64,000 bases of DNA from Ophiura sarsii (lineage: Eukaryota > Echinodermata > Ophiuroidea > Amphilepidida > Ophiuridae), in NCBI GenBank assembly GCA_035610835.1, contig CM069455.1, forward strand, positions 48,878,868-48,942,867, given 5' to 3'. Shown here one piece after another: positions 44,491-58,415 of the stretch (the first letter of the stretch is position 1; every line of letters begins with the position of its first letter). The translations under genes were made by a program, and so were the position numbers. The notes below the pieces were generated by a model. The model was not told the origin of the DNA. It saw only the letters and a list, made by a program, of their open reading frames with translations, and did no database searches.

Positions 44491-45017
44491 CTGTGATTGA
44501 TAAAAAATAAACGCAACATCTATCAAATTCTAATCTGCAATATTCTATAAAGTAGTACAGTGGTCTTAAATTGTGGCGGATTTTAGAAACCCGAGCATCA
44601 CTTGAGATAAAACGTGTATAATACGTTGAACTTGCTTATGCCATTTTTTGAAAGATTCATTTAATTGTGATTTAACTTGATGCTTAACATTATGTGTTTA
44701 CTACCCGCTTGGAGGGACGACTCGAAAGTAATTAAAAATGATACAAAACATACCAAATGGCTTCCTCAATCGACGATTGAAAAAGTTAAACTTGAATTTC
44801 TCCCATGTTTAGAGTGACAACTTGAAATAGAATAGTGTATCATAAGTCTGGTGAGTCAAATACTGACAGGTTTTTCGAAAACGATATCACGTATACACAT
44901 GAGATATATTGACAATGCAAACGATGTAGCATCCAAATATCTAACAATACTATTTGATGAACAGTGCTATTTAAGAAATTACTTAAAAGCCCGTATTAAA
45001 GTATAATATCATCTTAC

Positions 45018-45125
45018 CGTCACCATCAATATCATTGTCACATTGATCACCTATGCCATCCTCATCGAGGTCTTCTTTTCCTACATTTGTATTCAGCGGG
45101 CAATTATCGGCATCATTAGCTAATC
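45018..45125 (-). CDS. Array unit 7, exon A
   Basis: Gln to Lys in V-G-K-E-D. Confidence 0.95.
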
Positions 45126-45422
45126 CTATCAAAATAAAGGCCATACATTCTTAGCTACAAGGAATCTCTTGGTAACGCGAGTTTTAAACAGTGACTGCTA
45201 CTTACGTGTTTATAATGGCAAATAGAAATAGCAAAGTATGTCATAACAGTGGTAAGTCAAATACTAAAACAAGTTTCGATAAAGATATGACGTATAAAAC
45301 GAAATATATTGACATATGTGAACGACGTAACATCCAAGTACCCAACGATAATATTTTATTAACTGTGTTATTTGAGAAATTACTAAAAATACGTATTAAA
45401 GTTTAAAAAAATATCATTATAC

Positions 45423-45485
45423 CATCATTATCAGTATCTTCTTGACATCCTGTGAAATCAAATTCGACTAAACAGTTATGAGAAC
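45423..45485 (-). CDS. Array unit 8, exon B
   Basis: Synonymous change in the Thr codon of F-T-G-C. Confidence 0.95.
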
Positions 45486-46013
45486 CTGTGATTGATAAAA
45501 AAATAAACGCAACATCTATCAAATTCTAATCTGCAATATTCTATAAAGTAGTACAGTGGTCTTAAATTGTGGCGGATTTTAGAAACCAGAGCATCACTTG
45601 AGATAAAACGTGTATAATACGTTGAACTTGCTTATGCCATTTTTTGAAAGATTCATTTAATTGTGATTTACTTTGATGCTTAACATTATGTGTTTACTAC
45701 CCGCTTGGAGGGACGACTCGAAAGTAATTAAAAATAATACAAAACATACCAAATGGCTTCCTCAATCGACGATTGAAAAAGTTAAACTTGAATTTCTCCC
45801 ATGTTTAGAGTGACAACTTGAAATAGAATAGTGTATCATAACTCTGGTGAGTCAAATACTGACAGAAGTTTCGAAAACGATATCACGTATACACATGAGA
45901 TATATTGACAATGCAAACGACGTAGCATCCAAATATCTAACAATACTATTTGATGAACAGTGCTATTTAAGAAATTACTTAAAAGCCCGTATTAAATAAT
46001 AATATCATCTTAC

Positions 46014-46121
46014 CGTCACCATCAATATCATTGTCACATTGATCACCTATGCCATCCTCATCGAGGTCTTCTTGTCCTACATTTGTATTCAGCGGGCAAT
46101 TATCGGCATCATTAGCTAATC
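46014..46121 (-). CDS. Array unit 8, exon A
   Basis: Leu / G-Q-E-D / G-D-Q-C type. Confidence 0.95.
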
Positions 46122-46418
46122 CTATCAAAATAAAGGCCATACATTCTTAGCTACAAGGAATCTCTTGGTAACGCGAGTTTTAAACAGTGACTGCTACTTA
46201 CGTGTTTATAATGGCAAATAGAAATAGCAAAGTATGTCATAACAGTGGTAAGTCAAATACTAAAACAAGTTTCGATAAAGATATGACGTATAAAACGAAA
46301 TATATTGACATATGTATACGACGTAACATCCAAGTACCCAACGATAATATTTTATTAACTGTGTTATTTAAGAAATTACTAAAAATACGTATTAAAGTTT
46401 TAAAAAATATCATTATAC

Positions 46419-46481
46419 CATCATTATCAGTATCTTCTTGACATCCAGTGAAATCAAATTCGACTAAACAGTTATGAGAAC
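46419..46481 (-). CDS. Array unit 9, exon B
   Basis: Consensus exon B. Confidence 0.95.
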
Positions 46482-47008
46482 CTGTGATTGATAAAAAATA
46501 AACGCAACATCTATCAAATTCTAATCTGCAATATTCTATAAAGTAGTACAGTGGTCTTAAATTGTGGCGGATTTTAGAAACCCGAGCATCACTTGAGATA
46601 AAACGTGTATAATACGTTGAACTTGCTTATGCCATTTTTTGAAAGATTCATTTAATTGTGATTTAACTTGATGCTTAACATTATGTGTTTACTACCCGCT
46701 TGGAGGGACGACTCGAAAGTAATTAAAAATGATACAAAACATACCAAATGGCTTCCTCAATCGACGATTGAAAAAGTTAAACTTGAATTTCTCCCATGTT
46801 TAGAGTGACAACTTGAAATAGAATAGTGTATCATAACTCTGGTGAGTCAAATACTGACAGAAGTTTCGAAAACGATATCACGTATACACATGAGATATAT
46901 TGACAATGCAAACGACGTAGTATCCAAATATCTAACAATACTATTTGATGAAGAGTGCTATTTAAGAAATTACTTAAAAGCCCGTATTAAAGTATAATAT
47001 CATCTTAC

Positions 47009-47116
47009 CGTCACCATCAATATCATTGTCACATTGATCACCTATGCCATCCTCATCGAGGTCTTGTTGTCCTACATTTGTATTCAGCGGGCAATTATCG
47101 GCATCATTAGCTAATC
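47009..47116 (-). CDS. Array unit 9, exon A
   Basis: G-Q-Q-D type (Glu to Gln). Confidence 0.95.
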
Positions 47117-47413
47117 CTATCAAAATAAAGGCCATACATTCTTAGCTACAAGGAATCTCTTGGTAACGCGAGTTTTAAACAGTGACTGCTACTTACGTGT
47201 ATATAATGGCAAATAGAAATAGCAAAGTATGTCATAACAGTGGTAAGTCAAATACTAAAACAAGTTTCGATAAAGATATGACGTATAAAACGAAATATAT
47301 TGACATATGTGAACGACGTAACATCCAAGTACCCAACAATAATATTTTATTAACTGTGTTATTTGAGAAATTACTAAAAATACGTATTAAAGTTTTAAAA
47401 AATATCATTATAC

Positions 47414-47476
47414 CATCATTATCGGTATCTTCTTGACATCCAGTGAAATCAAATTCGACTAAACAGTTATGAGAAC
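47414..47476 (-). CDS. Array unit 10, exon B
   Basis: Synonymous change in the Thr codon of D-T-D-N-D. Confidence 0.95.
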
Positions 47477-48003
47477 CTGTGATTGATAAAAAATAAACGC
47501 AACATCTATCAAATTCTAATCTGCAATATTCTTTAAAGTAGTACAGTGGTCTTAAATTGTGGCGGATTTTAGAAACCCGAGCATCACTTGAGATAAAACG
47601 TGTATAATACGTTGAACTTGCTTATGCCATTTTTTGACAGATTCATTTAATTGTGATTTAACTTGATGCTTAACATTATGTGTTTACTACCCGCTTGGAG
47701 GGACGACTCGAAAGTAATTAAAAATGATACAAAACATACCAAATGGCTTCCTCAATCGACGATTGAAAAAGTTAAACTTGAATTTCTCCCATGTTTAGAG
47801 TGACAACTTGAAATAGAATAGTGTATCATAACTCTGGTGAGTCAAATACTGACAGGTTTTTCGAAAACGATATCACGTATACACATGAGATATATTGACA
47901 ATGCAAACGACGTAGCATCCAAATATCTAACAATACTATTTGATGAACAGTGCTATTTAAGAAATTACTTAAAAGCCCGTATTAAATAATAATATCATCT
48001 TAC

Positions 48004-48111
48004 CGTCACCATCAATATCATTGTCACATTGATCACCTATGCCATCCTCATCGAGGTCTTCTTGTCCTACATTTGTATTCAGCGGGCAATTATCGGCATC
48101 ATTAGCTAATC
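48004..48111 (-). CDS. Array unit 10, exon A
   Basis: G-Q-E-D type. Confidence 0.95.
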
Positions 48112-48408
48112 CTATCAAAATAAAGGCCATACATTCTTAGCTACAAGGAATCTCTTGGTAACGCGAGTTTTAAACAGTGACTGCTACTTACGTGTTTATA
48201 ATGGCAAATAGAAATAGCAAAGTATGTCATAACAGTGGTAAGTCAAATACTAAAACAAGTTTCGATAAAGATATGACGTATAAAACGAAATATATTGACA
48301 TATGTATACGACGTAACATCCAAGTACCCAACGATAATATTTTATTAACTGTGTTATTTAAGAAATTACTAAAAATACGTATTAAAGTTTTAAAAAATAT
48401 CATTATAC

Positions 48409-48471
48409 CATCATTATCAGTATCTTCTTGACATCCAGTGAAATCAAATTCGACTAAACAGTTATGAGAAC
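48409..48471 (-). CDS. Array unit 11, exon B
   Basis: Consensus exon B. Confidence 0.95.
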
Positions 48472-48998
48472 CTGTGATTGATAAAAAATAAACGCAACAT
48501 CTATCAAATTCTAATCTGCAATATTCTATAAAGTAGTACAGTGGTCTTAAATTGTGGCGGATTTTAGAAACCCGAGCATCACTTGAGATAAAACGTGTAT
48601 AATACGTTGAACTTGCTTATGCCATTTTTTGAAAGATTCATTTAATTGTGATTTAACTTGATGCTTAACATTATGTGTTTACTACCCGCTTGGAGGGACG
48701 ACTCGAAAGTAATTAAAAATGATACAAAACATACCAAATGGCTTCCTCAATCGACGATTGAAAAAGTTAAACTTGAATTTCTCCCATGTTTAGAGTGACA
48801 ACTTGAAATAGAATAGTGTATCATAAGTCTGGTGAGTCAAATACTGACAGGTTTTTCGAAAACGATATCACGTATACACATGAGATATATTGACAATGCA
48901 AACAACGTAGCATCCAAATATCTAACAATACTATTTGATGAACAGTGCTATTTAAGAAATTACTTAAAAGCCCGTATTAAAGTATAATATCATCTTAC

Positions 48999-49106
48999 CG
49001 TCACCATCAATATCATTGTCACATTGATCACCTATGCCATCCTCATCGAGGTCTTGTTGTCCTACATTTGTATTCAGCGGGCAATTATCGGCATCATTAG
49101 CTAATC
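48999..49106 (-). CDS. Array unit 11, exon A
   Basis: G-Q-Q-D type. Confidence 0.95.
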
Positions 49107-49403
49107 CTATCAAAATAAAGGCCATTCATTCTTAGCTACAAGGAATCTCTTGGTAACGCGAGTTTTAAACAGTGACTGCTACTTACGTGTATATAATGGC
49201 AAATAGAAATAGCAAAGTATGTCATAACAGTGGTAAGTCAAATACTAAAACAAGTTTCGATAAAGATATGACGTATAAAACGAAATAAATTGACATATGT
49301 GAACGACGTAACATCCAAGTACCCAACAATAATATTTTATTAACTGTGTTATTTGAGAAATTACTAAAAATACGTATTAAAGTTTTAAAAAATATCATTA
49401 TAC

Positions 49404-49466
49404 CATCATTATCAGTATCTTCTTGACATCCAGTGAAATCAAATTCGACTAAACAGTTATGAGAAC
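49404..49466 (-). CDS. Array unit 12, exon B
   Basis: Consensus exon B. Confidence 0.95.
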
Positions 49467-49992
49467 CTGTGATTGATAAAAAATAAACGCAACATCTATC
49501 AAATTCTAATCTGCATATTCTTTAAAGTAGTACAGTGGTCTTAAATTGTGGCGGATTTTAGAAACCAGAGCATCACTTGAGATAAAACGTGTATAATACG
49601 TTGAACTTGCTTATGCCATTTTGTGAAAGATTCATTTAATTGTGATTTACTTTGATGCTTAACATTATGTGTTTACTACCCGCTTGGAGGGACGACTCGA
49701 AAGTAATTAAAAATGATACAAAACATACCAAATGGCTTCCCCAATCGACGATTGAAAAAGTTAAACTTGAATTTCTCCCATGTTTAGAGTGACAACTTGA
49801 AATAGAATAGTGTATCATAACTCTGGTGAGTCAAATACTGACAGAAGTTTCGAAAACGATATCACGTATACACATGAGATATATTGACAATGCAAACGAC
49901 GTAGCATCCAAATATCTAACAATACTATTTGATGAACAGTGCTATTTAAGAAATTACTTAAAAGCCCGTATTAAAGTATAATATCATCTTAC

Positions 49993-50100
49993 CGTCACCA
50001 TCAATATCATTGTCACATTGATCACCTATGCCATCCTCATCGAGGTCTTGTTGTCCTACATTTGTATTCAGCGGGCAATTATCGGCATCATTAGCTAATC
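49993..50100 (-). CDS. Array unit 12, exon A
   Basis: G-Q-Q-D type. Confidence 0.95.
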
Positions 50101-50397
50101 CTATCAAAATAAAGGCCATACATTCTTAGCTACAAGGAATCTCTTGGTAACGCGAGTTTTAAACAGTGACTGCTACTTACGTGTATATAATGGCAAATAG
50201 AAATAGCAAAGTATGTCATAACAGTGGTAAGTCAAATACTAAAACAAGTTTCGATAAAGATATGACGTATAAAACGAAATATATTGACATATGTGAACGA
50301 CGTAACATCCAAGTACCCAACAATAATATTTTATTAACTGTGTTATTTGAGAAATTACTAAAAATACGTATTAAAGTTTAAAAAAATATCATTATAC

Positions 50398-50460
50398 CAT
50401 CATTATCAGTATCTTCTTGACATCCAGTGAAATCAAATTCGACTAAACAGTTATGAGAAC
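50398..50460 (-). CDS. Array unit 13, exon B
   Basis: Consensus exon B. Confidence 0.95.
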
Positions 50461-50987
50461 CTGTGATTGATAAAAAATAAACGCAACATCTATCAAATTC
50501 TAATCTGCAATATTCTTTAAAGTAGTACAGTGGTCTTAAATTGTGGCGGATTTTAGAAACCCGAGCTTCATTTGAGATAAAACGTGTATAATACGTTGAA
50601 CTTGCTTATGCCATTTTTTGACAGATTCATTTAATTGTGATTTAACTTGATGCTTAACATTATGTGTTTACTACCCGCTTGGAGGGACGACTCGAAAGTA
50701 ATTAAAAATGATACAAAACATACCAAATGGCTTCCTCAATCGACGATTGAAAAAGTTAAACTTGAATTTCTCCCATGTTTAGAGTGACAACTTGAAATAG
50801 AATAGTGTATCATAACTCTGGTGAGTCAAATACTGACAGAAGTTTCGAAAACGATATCACGTATACACATGAGATATATTGACAATGCAAACGACGTAGC
50901 ATCCAAATATCTAACAATACTATTTGATGAACAGTGTTATTTAAGAAATTACTTAAAAGCCCGTATTAAAGTATAGTATCATCTTAC

Positions 50988-51095
50988 CGTCACCATCAAT
51001 ATCATGGTCACATTGATCACCTATGCCATCCTCATCGAGGTCTTCTTGTCCTACATTTGTATTCAGCGGGCAATTATCGGCATCATTAGCTAATC
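50988..51095 (-). CDS. Array unit 13, exon A
   Basis: D-H-D-I-D variant (Asn to His in the terminal loop) with G-Q-E-D. Confidence 0.95.
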
Positions 51096-51392
51096 CTATC
51101 AAAATAAAGGCCATACATTCTTAGCAACAAGGAATCTCTTGGTAACGCGAGTTTTAAACAGTGACTGCTACTTACGTGTTTATCATGGCAAATAGAAATA
51201 GCAAAGTATGTCATAACAGTGGTAAGTCAAATACTAAAACAAGTTTCGATAAAGATATGACGTATAAAACGAAATATATTGACATATGTAAACGACGTTA
51301 CATCCAAGTACCCAACGATAATATTTTATTAACTGTGTTATTTGAGAAATTACTAAAAATACGTATTAAAGTTTAAAAAAATATCATTATAC

Positions 51393-51455
51393 CATCATTA
51401 TCAGTATCTTCTTGACATCCAGTGAAATCAAATTCGACTAAACAGTTATGAGAAC
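51393..51455 (-). CDS. Array unit 14, exon B
   Basis: Consensus exon B. Confidence 0.95.
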
Positions 51456-51981
51456 CTGTGATTGATAAAAAATAAACGCAACATCTATCAAATTCTAATC
51501 TGCAATATTCTATAAAGTAGTACAGTGGTCTTAAATTGTGGCGGACTTTAGAAACCCGAGCATCACTTGAGATAAAACGTGTATATACGTTGAACTTGCT
51601 TATGCCATTTTTTGAAAGATTCATTTAATTGTGATTTAAATTGATGCTTAACATTATGTGTTTACTACCCGCTTGGAGGGACGACTCCAAAGTAATTAAA
51701 AATGATACAAAAGATACCAAATGGCTTCCTCAATCGACGATTGAAAAAGTTAAACTTGAATTTCTCCCATGTTTAGAGTGACAACTTGAAATAGAATAGT
51801 GTATCATAACTCTGGTGAGTCAAATACTGACAGAAGTTTCGAAAACGATATCACGTATACACATGAGATATATTGACAATGCAAACGACGTAGCATCCAA
51901 ATATCTAACAATACTATTTGATGAACAGTGCTATTTAAGAAATTACTTAAAAGCCCGTATTAAAGTATAATATCATCTTAC

Positions 51982-52089
51982 CGTCACCATCAATATCATG
52001 GTCACATTGATCACCTATGCCATCCTCATCGAGGTCTTCTTGTCCTACATTTGTATTCAGCGGGCAATTATCGGCATCATTAGCTAATC
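51982..52089 (-). CDS. Array unit 14, exon A
   Basis: D-H-D-I-D with G-Q-E-D, as in unit 13. Confidence 0.95.
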
Positions 52090-52386
52090 CTATCAAAATA
52101 AAGGCCATACATTCTTAGCTACAAGGAATCTCTTGGTAACGCGAGTTTTAAACAGTGACTGCTACTTACGTGTTTATCATGGCAAATAGAAATAGCAAAG
52201 TATGTCATAACAGTGGTAAGTCAAATACTAAAACAAGTTTCGATAAAGATATGACGTATAAAACGAAATATATTGACATATGTGAACGACGTTACATCCA
52301 AGTACCCAACGATAATATTTTATTAACTGTGTTATTTGAGAAATTACTAAAAATACGTATTAAAGTTTAAAAAAATATCATTATAC

Positions 52387-52449
52387 CATCATTATCAGTA
52401 TCTTCTTGACATCCAGTGAAATCAAATTCGACTAAACAGTTATGAGAAC
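52387..52449 (-). CDS. Array unit 15, exon B
   Basis: Consensus exon B. Confidence 0.95.
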
Positions 52450-52976
52450 CTGTGATTGATAAAAAATAAACGCAACATCTATCAAATTCTAATCTGCAAT
52501 ATTCTATAAAGTAGTACAGTGGTCTTAAATTGTGGCGGACTTTAGAAACCCGAGCATCACTTGAGATAAAACGTGTATAATACGTTGAACTTGCTTATGC
52601 CATTTTTTGAAAGATTCATTTAATTGTGATTTAACTTGATGCTTAACATTATGTGTTTACTACCCGCTTGGAGGGACGACTCGAAAGTAATTAAAAATGA
52701 TACAAAACATACCAAATGGCTTCCTCAATCGACGATTGAAAAAGTTAAACTTGAATTTCTCCCATGTTTAGAGTGACAACTTGAAATAGAATAGTGTATC
52801 ATAACTCTGGTGAGTCAAATACTGACAGAAGTTTCGAAAACGATATCACGTATACACATGAGATATATTGACAATGCAAACGACGTAGCATCCAAATATC
52901 TAACAATACTATTTGATGAACAGTGCTATTTAAGAAATTACTTAAAAGCCCGTATTAAAGTATAATATCATCTTAC

Positions 52977-53084
52977 CGTCACCATCAATATCATTGTCAC
53001 ATTGATCACCTATGCCATCCTCATCGAGGTCTTGTTGTCCTACATTTGTATTCAGCGGGCAATTATCGGCATCATTAGCTAATC
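52977..53084 (-). CDS. Array unit 15, exon A
   Basis: D-N-D-I-D with G-Q-Q-D. Confidence 0.95.
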
Positions 53085-53381
53085 CTATCAAAATAAAGGC
53101 CATACATTCTTAGCTACAAGGAATCTCTTGGTAACGCGAGTTTTAAACAGTGAGTGCTACTTACGTGTTTATAATGGCAAATAGAAATAGCAAAGTATGT
53201 CATAACAGTGGTAAGTCAAATACTAAAACAAGTTTCGATAAAGATATGACGTATAAAACGAAATATATTGACATATGTGAACGACGTAACATCCAAGTAC
53301 CCAACGATAATATTTTATTAACTGTGTTATTTGAGAAATTACTAAAAATATGTATTAAAGTTTAAACAAATATCATTATAC

Positions 53382-53444
53382 CATCATTATCAGTATCTTC
53401 TTGACATCCAGTGAAATCAAATTCGACTAAACAGTTATGAGAAC
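53382..53444 (-). CDS. Array unit 16, exon B
   Basis: Consensus exon B; donor-side intron begins with the acaaatatc variant. Confidence 0.95.
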
Positions 53445-53970
53445 CTGTGATTGATAAAAAATAAACGCAACATCTATCAAATTCTAATCTGCAATATTCT
53501 ATAAAATAGTACAGTGGTCTTAAATTGTGGCGGATTTTAGAAACCCGAGCATCACTTGAGATAAAACGTGTATATACGTTGAACTTGCTTATGCCATTTT
53601 TTGAAAGATTCATTTAATTGTGATTTAAATTGATGCTTAACATTATGTGTTTACTACCCGCTTGGAGGGACGACTCCAAAGTAATTAAAAATGATACAAA
53701 AGATACCAAATGGCTTCCTCAATCGACGATTGAAAAAGTTAAACTTGAATTTCTCCCATGTTTAGAGTGACAACTTGAAATAGAATATTGTATCATAACT
53801 CTGGTGAGTCAAATACTGACAGAAGTTTCGAAAACGATATCACGTATACACATGAGATATATTGACAATGCAAACGACGTAGCATCCAAATATCTAACAA
53901 TACTATTTGATGAACAGTGCTATTTAAGAAATTACTTAAAAGCCCGTATTAAAGTATAATATCATCTTAC

Positions 53971-54078
53971 CGTCACCATCAATATCATTGTCACATTGAT
54001 CACCTATGCCATCCTCATCGAGGTCTTGTTGTCCAACATTTGTATTCAGCGGGCAATTATCGGCATCATTAGCTAATC
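53971..54078 (-). CDS. Array unit 16, exon A
   Basis: G-Q-Q-D with a synonymous Val codon (GTT), shared with units 20 and 22. Confidence 0.95.
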
Positions 54079-54374
54079 CTATCAAAATAAAGGCCATACA
54101 TTCTTAGCTACAAGGAATCTCTTGGTAACGCGAGTTTAAACAGTGACTGCTACTTCCGTGTTTATAATGGCAAATAGAAATAGCAAAGTATGTCATAACA
54201 GTGGTAAGTCAAATACTAAAACAAGTTTCGATAAAGATATGACGTATAAAACGAAATATATTGACATATGTGAACGACGTAACATCCAAGTACCCAACGA
54301 TAATATTTTATTAACTGTGTTATTTGAGAAATTACTAAAAATATGTATTAAAGTTTAAACAAATATCATTATAC

Positions 54375-54437
54375 CATCATTATCAGTATCTTCTTGACAT
54401 CCAGTGAAATCAAATTCGACTAAACAGTTATGAGAAC
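54375..54437 (-). CDS. Array unit 17, exon B
   Basis: Consensus exon B. Confidence 0.95.
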
Positions 54438-54963
54438 CTGTGATTGATAAAAAATAAACGCAACATCTATCAAATTCTAATCTGCAATATTCTATAAAAT
54501 AGTACAGTGGTCTTAAATTGTGGCGGACTTTAGAAACCCGAGCATCACTTGAGATAAAACGTGTATATACGTTGAACTTGCTTATGCCATTTTTTGAAAG
54601 ATTCATTTAATTGTGATTTAAATTGATGCTTAACATTATGTGTTTACTACCCGCTTGGAGGGACGACTCCAAAGTAATTAAAAATGATACAAAAGATACC
54701 AAATGGCTTCCTCAATCGACGATTGAAAAAGTTAAACTTGAATTTCTCCCATGTTTAGAGTGACAACTTGAAATAGAATAGTGTATCATAACTCTGGTGA
54801 GTCAAATACTGACAGAAGTTTCGAAAACGATATCACGTATACACATGAGATATATTGACAATGCAAACGACGTAGCATCCAAATATCTAACAATACTATT
54901 TGATGAACAGTGCTATTTAAGAAATTACTTAAAAGCCCGTATTAAAGTATAATATCATCTTAC

Positions 54964-55071
54964 CGTCACCATCAATATCATGGTCACATTGATCACCTAT
55001 GCCATCCTCATCGAGGTCTTCTTGTCCTACATTTGTATTCAGCGGGCAATTATCGGCATCATTAGCTAATC
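54964..55071 (-). CDS. Array unit 17, exon A
   Basis: D-H-D-I-D with G-Q-E-D. Confidence 0.95.
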
Positions 55072-55368
55072 CTATCAAAATAAAGGCCATACATTCTTAG
55101 CTACAAGGAATCTCTTGGTAACGCGAGTTTTAAACAGTGACTGCTACTTACGTGTTTATCATGGCAAATAGAAATAGCAAAGTATGTCATAACAGTGGTA
55201 AGTCAAATACTAAAACAAGTTTCGATAAAGATATGACGTATAAAACGAAATATATTGACATATGTGAACGACGTTACATCCAAGTACCCAACGATAATAT
55301 TTTATTAACTGTGTTATTTGAGAAATTACTAAAAATACGTATTAAAGTTTAAAAAAATATCATTATAC

Positions 55369-55431
55369 CATCATTATCAGTATCTTCTTGACATCCAGTG
55401 AAATCAAATTCGACTAAACAGTTATGAGAAC
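55369..55431 (-). CDS. Array unit 18, exon B
   Basis: Consensus exon B. Confidence 0.95.
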
Positions 55432-55958
55432 CTGTGATTGATAAAAAATAAACGCAACATCTATCAAATTCTAATCTGCAATATTCTATAAAGTAGTACA
55501 GTGGTCTTAAATTGTGGCGGACTTTAGAAACCCGAGCATCACTTGAGATAAAACGTGTATAATACGTTGAACTTGCTTATGCCATTTTTTGAAAGATTCA
55601 TTTAATTGTGATTTAACTTGATGCTTAACATTATGTGTTTACTACCCGCTTGGAGGGACGACTCGAAAGTAATTAAAAATGATACAAAACATACCAAATG
55701 GCTTCCTCAATCGACGATTGAAAAAGTTAAACTTGAATTTCTCCCATGTTTAGAGTGACAACTTGAAATAGAATAGTGTATCATAACTCTGGTGAGTCAA
55801 ATACTGACAGAAGTTTCGAAAACGATATCACGTATACACATGAGATATATTGACAATGCAAACGACGTAGCATCCAAATATCTAACAATACTATTTGATG
55901 AACAGTGCTATTTAAGAAATTACTTAAAAGCCCGTATTAAAGTATAATATCATCTTAC

Positions 55959-56066
55959 CGTCACCATCAATATCATTGTCACATTGATCACCTATGCCAT
56001 CCTCATCGAGGTCTTGTTGTCCTACATTTGTATTCAGCGGGCAATTATCGGCATCATTAGCTAATC
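55959..56066 (-). CDS. Array unit 18, exon A
   Basis: D-N-D-I-D with G-Q-Q-D. Confidence 0.95.
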
Positions 56067-56363
56067 CTATCAAAATAAAGGCCATACATTCTTAGCTACA
56101 AGGAATCTCTTGGTAACGCGAGTTTTAAACAGTGACTGCTACTTACGTGTTTATAATGGCAAATAGAAATAGCAAAGTATGTCATAACAGTGGTAAGTCA
56201 AATACTAAAACAAGTTTCGATAAAGATATGACGTATAAAACGAAATATATTGACATATGTGAACGACGTAACATCCAAGTACCCAACAATAATATTTTAT
56301 TAACTGTGTTATTTGAGAAATTACTAAAAATATGTATTAAAGTTTAAACAAATATCATTATAC

Positions 56364-56426
56364 CATCATTATCAGTATCTTCTTGACATCCAGTGAAATC
56401 AAATTCGACTAAACAGTTATGAGAAC
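56364..56426 (-). CDS. Array unit 19, exon B
   Basis: Consensus exon B. Confidence 0.95.
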
Positions 56427-56953
56427 CTGTGATTGATAAAAAATAAACGCAACATCTATCAAATTCTAAGCTGCAATATTCTATAAAATAGTACAGTGGT
56501 CTTAAATTGTGGCGGATTTTAGAAACCCGAGCATCACTTGAGATAAAACGTGTATAATACGTTGAACTTGCTTATGCCATTTTTTGAAAGATTCATTTAA
56601 TTGTGATTTAACTTGATGCTTAACATTATGTGTTTACTACCCGCTTGGAGGGACGACTCGAAAGTAATTAAAAATGATACAAAACATACCAAATGGCTTC
56701 CTCAATCGACGATTGAAAAAGTTAAACTTGAATTTCTCCCATGTTTAGAGTGACAACTTGAAATAGAATAGTGTATCATAACTCTGGTGAGTCAAATACT
56801 GACAGAAGTTTCGAAAACGATATCATGTATACACATGAGATATATTGACAATGCAAACGACGTAGCATCCAAATATCTAACAATACTATTTGATGAACAG
56901 TGCTATTTAAGAAATTACTTAAAAGCCCGTATTAAAGTATAATATCATCTTAC

Positions 56954-57061
56954 CGTCACCATCAATATCATTGTCACATTGATCACCTATGCCATCCTCA
57001 TCGAGGTCTTGTTGTCCTACATTTGTATTCAGCGGGCAATTATCGGCATCATTAGCTAATC
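56954..57061 (-). CDS. Array unit 19, exon A
   Basis: D-N-D-I-D with G-Q-Q-D. Confidence 0.95.
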
Positions 57062-57358
57062 CTATCAAAATAAAGGCCATACATTCTTAGCTACAAGGAA
57101 TCTCTTGGTAACGCGAGTTTTAAACAGTGACTGCTACTTACGTGTTTATAATGGCAAATAGAAATAGCAAAGTATGTCATAACAGTGGTAAGTCAAATAC
57201 TAAAACAAGTTTCGATAAAGATATGACGTATAAAACGAAATATATTGACATATGTGAACGACGTTACATCCAAGTACCCAACGATAATATTTTATTAACT
57301 GTGTTATTTGAGAAATTACTAAAAATACGTATTAAAGTTTAAAAAAATATCATTATAC

Positions 57359-57421
57359 CATCATTATCAGTATCTTCTTGACATCCAGTGAAATCAAATT
57401 CGACTAAACAGTTATGAGAAC
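57359..57421 (-). CDS. Array unit 20, exon B
   Basis: Consensus exon B. Confidence 0.95.
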
Positions 57422-57948
57422 CTGTGATTGATAAAAAATAAACGCAACATCTATCAAATTCTAATCTGCAATATTCTATAAAGTAGTACAGTGGTCTTAA
57501 ATTGTGGCAGACTTTAGAAACCCGAGCATCACTTGAGATAAAACGTGTATAATACGTTGAACTTGCTTATGCCATTTTTTGAAAGATTCATTTAATTGTG
57601 ATTTAACTTGATGCTTAACATTATGTGTTTACTACCCGCTTGGAGGGACGACTCGAAAGTAATTAAAAATGATACAAAACATACCAAATGGCTTCCTCAA
57701 TCGACGATTGAAAAAGTTAAACTTGAATTTCTCTCATGTTTAGAGTGACAACTTGAAATAGAATAGTGTATCATAACTCTGGTGAGTCAAATACTGACAG
57801 AAGTTTCGAAAACGATATCACGTATACACATGAGATATATTGACAATGCAAACGACGTAGCATCCAAATATCTAACAATACTATTTGATGAACAGTGCTA
57901 TTTAAGAAATTACTTAAAAGCCCGTATTAAAGTATAATATCATCTTAC

Positions 57949-58056
57949 CGTCACCATCAATATCATTGTCACATTGATCACCTATGCCATCCTCATCGAG
58001 GTCTTGTTGTCCAACATTTGTATTCAGCGGGCAATTATCGGCATCATTAGCTAATC
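57949..58056 (-). CDS. Array unit 20, exon A
   Basis: G-Q-Q-D with the GTT Val codon. Confidence 0.95.
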
Positions 58057-58352
58057 CTATCAAAATAAAGGCCATACATTCTTAGCTACAAGGAATCTCT
58101 TGGTAACGCGAGTTTAAACAGTGACTGCTACTTACGTGTTTATAATGGCAAATAGAAATAGCAAAGTATGTCATAACAGTGGTAAGTCAAATACTAAAAC
58201 AAGTTTCGATAAAGATATGACGTATAAAACGAAATATATTGACATATGTGAACGACGTTACATCCAAGTACCCAACGATAATATTTTATTAACTGTGTTA
58301 TTTGAGAAATTACTAAAAATACGTATTAAAGTTTAAAAAAATATCATTATAC

Positions 58353-58415
58353 CATCATTATCAGTATCTTCTTGACATCCAGTGAAATCAAATTCGACTA
58401 AACAGTTATGAGAAC
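58353..58415 (-). CDS. Array unit 21, exon B
   Basis: Consensus exon B. Confidence 0.95.
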
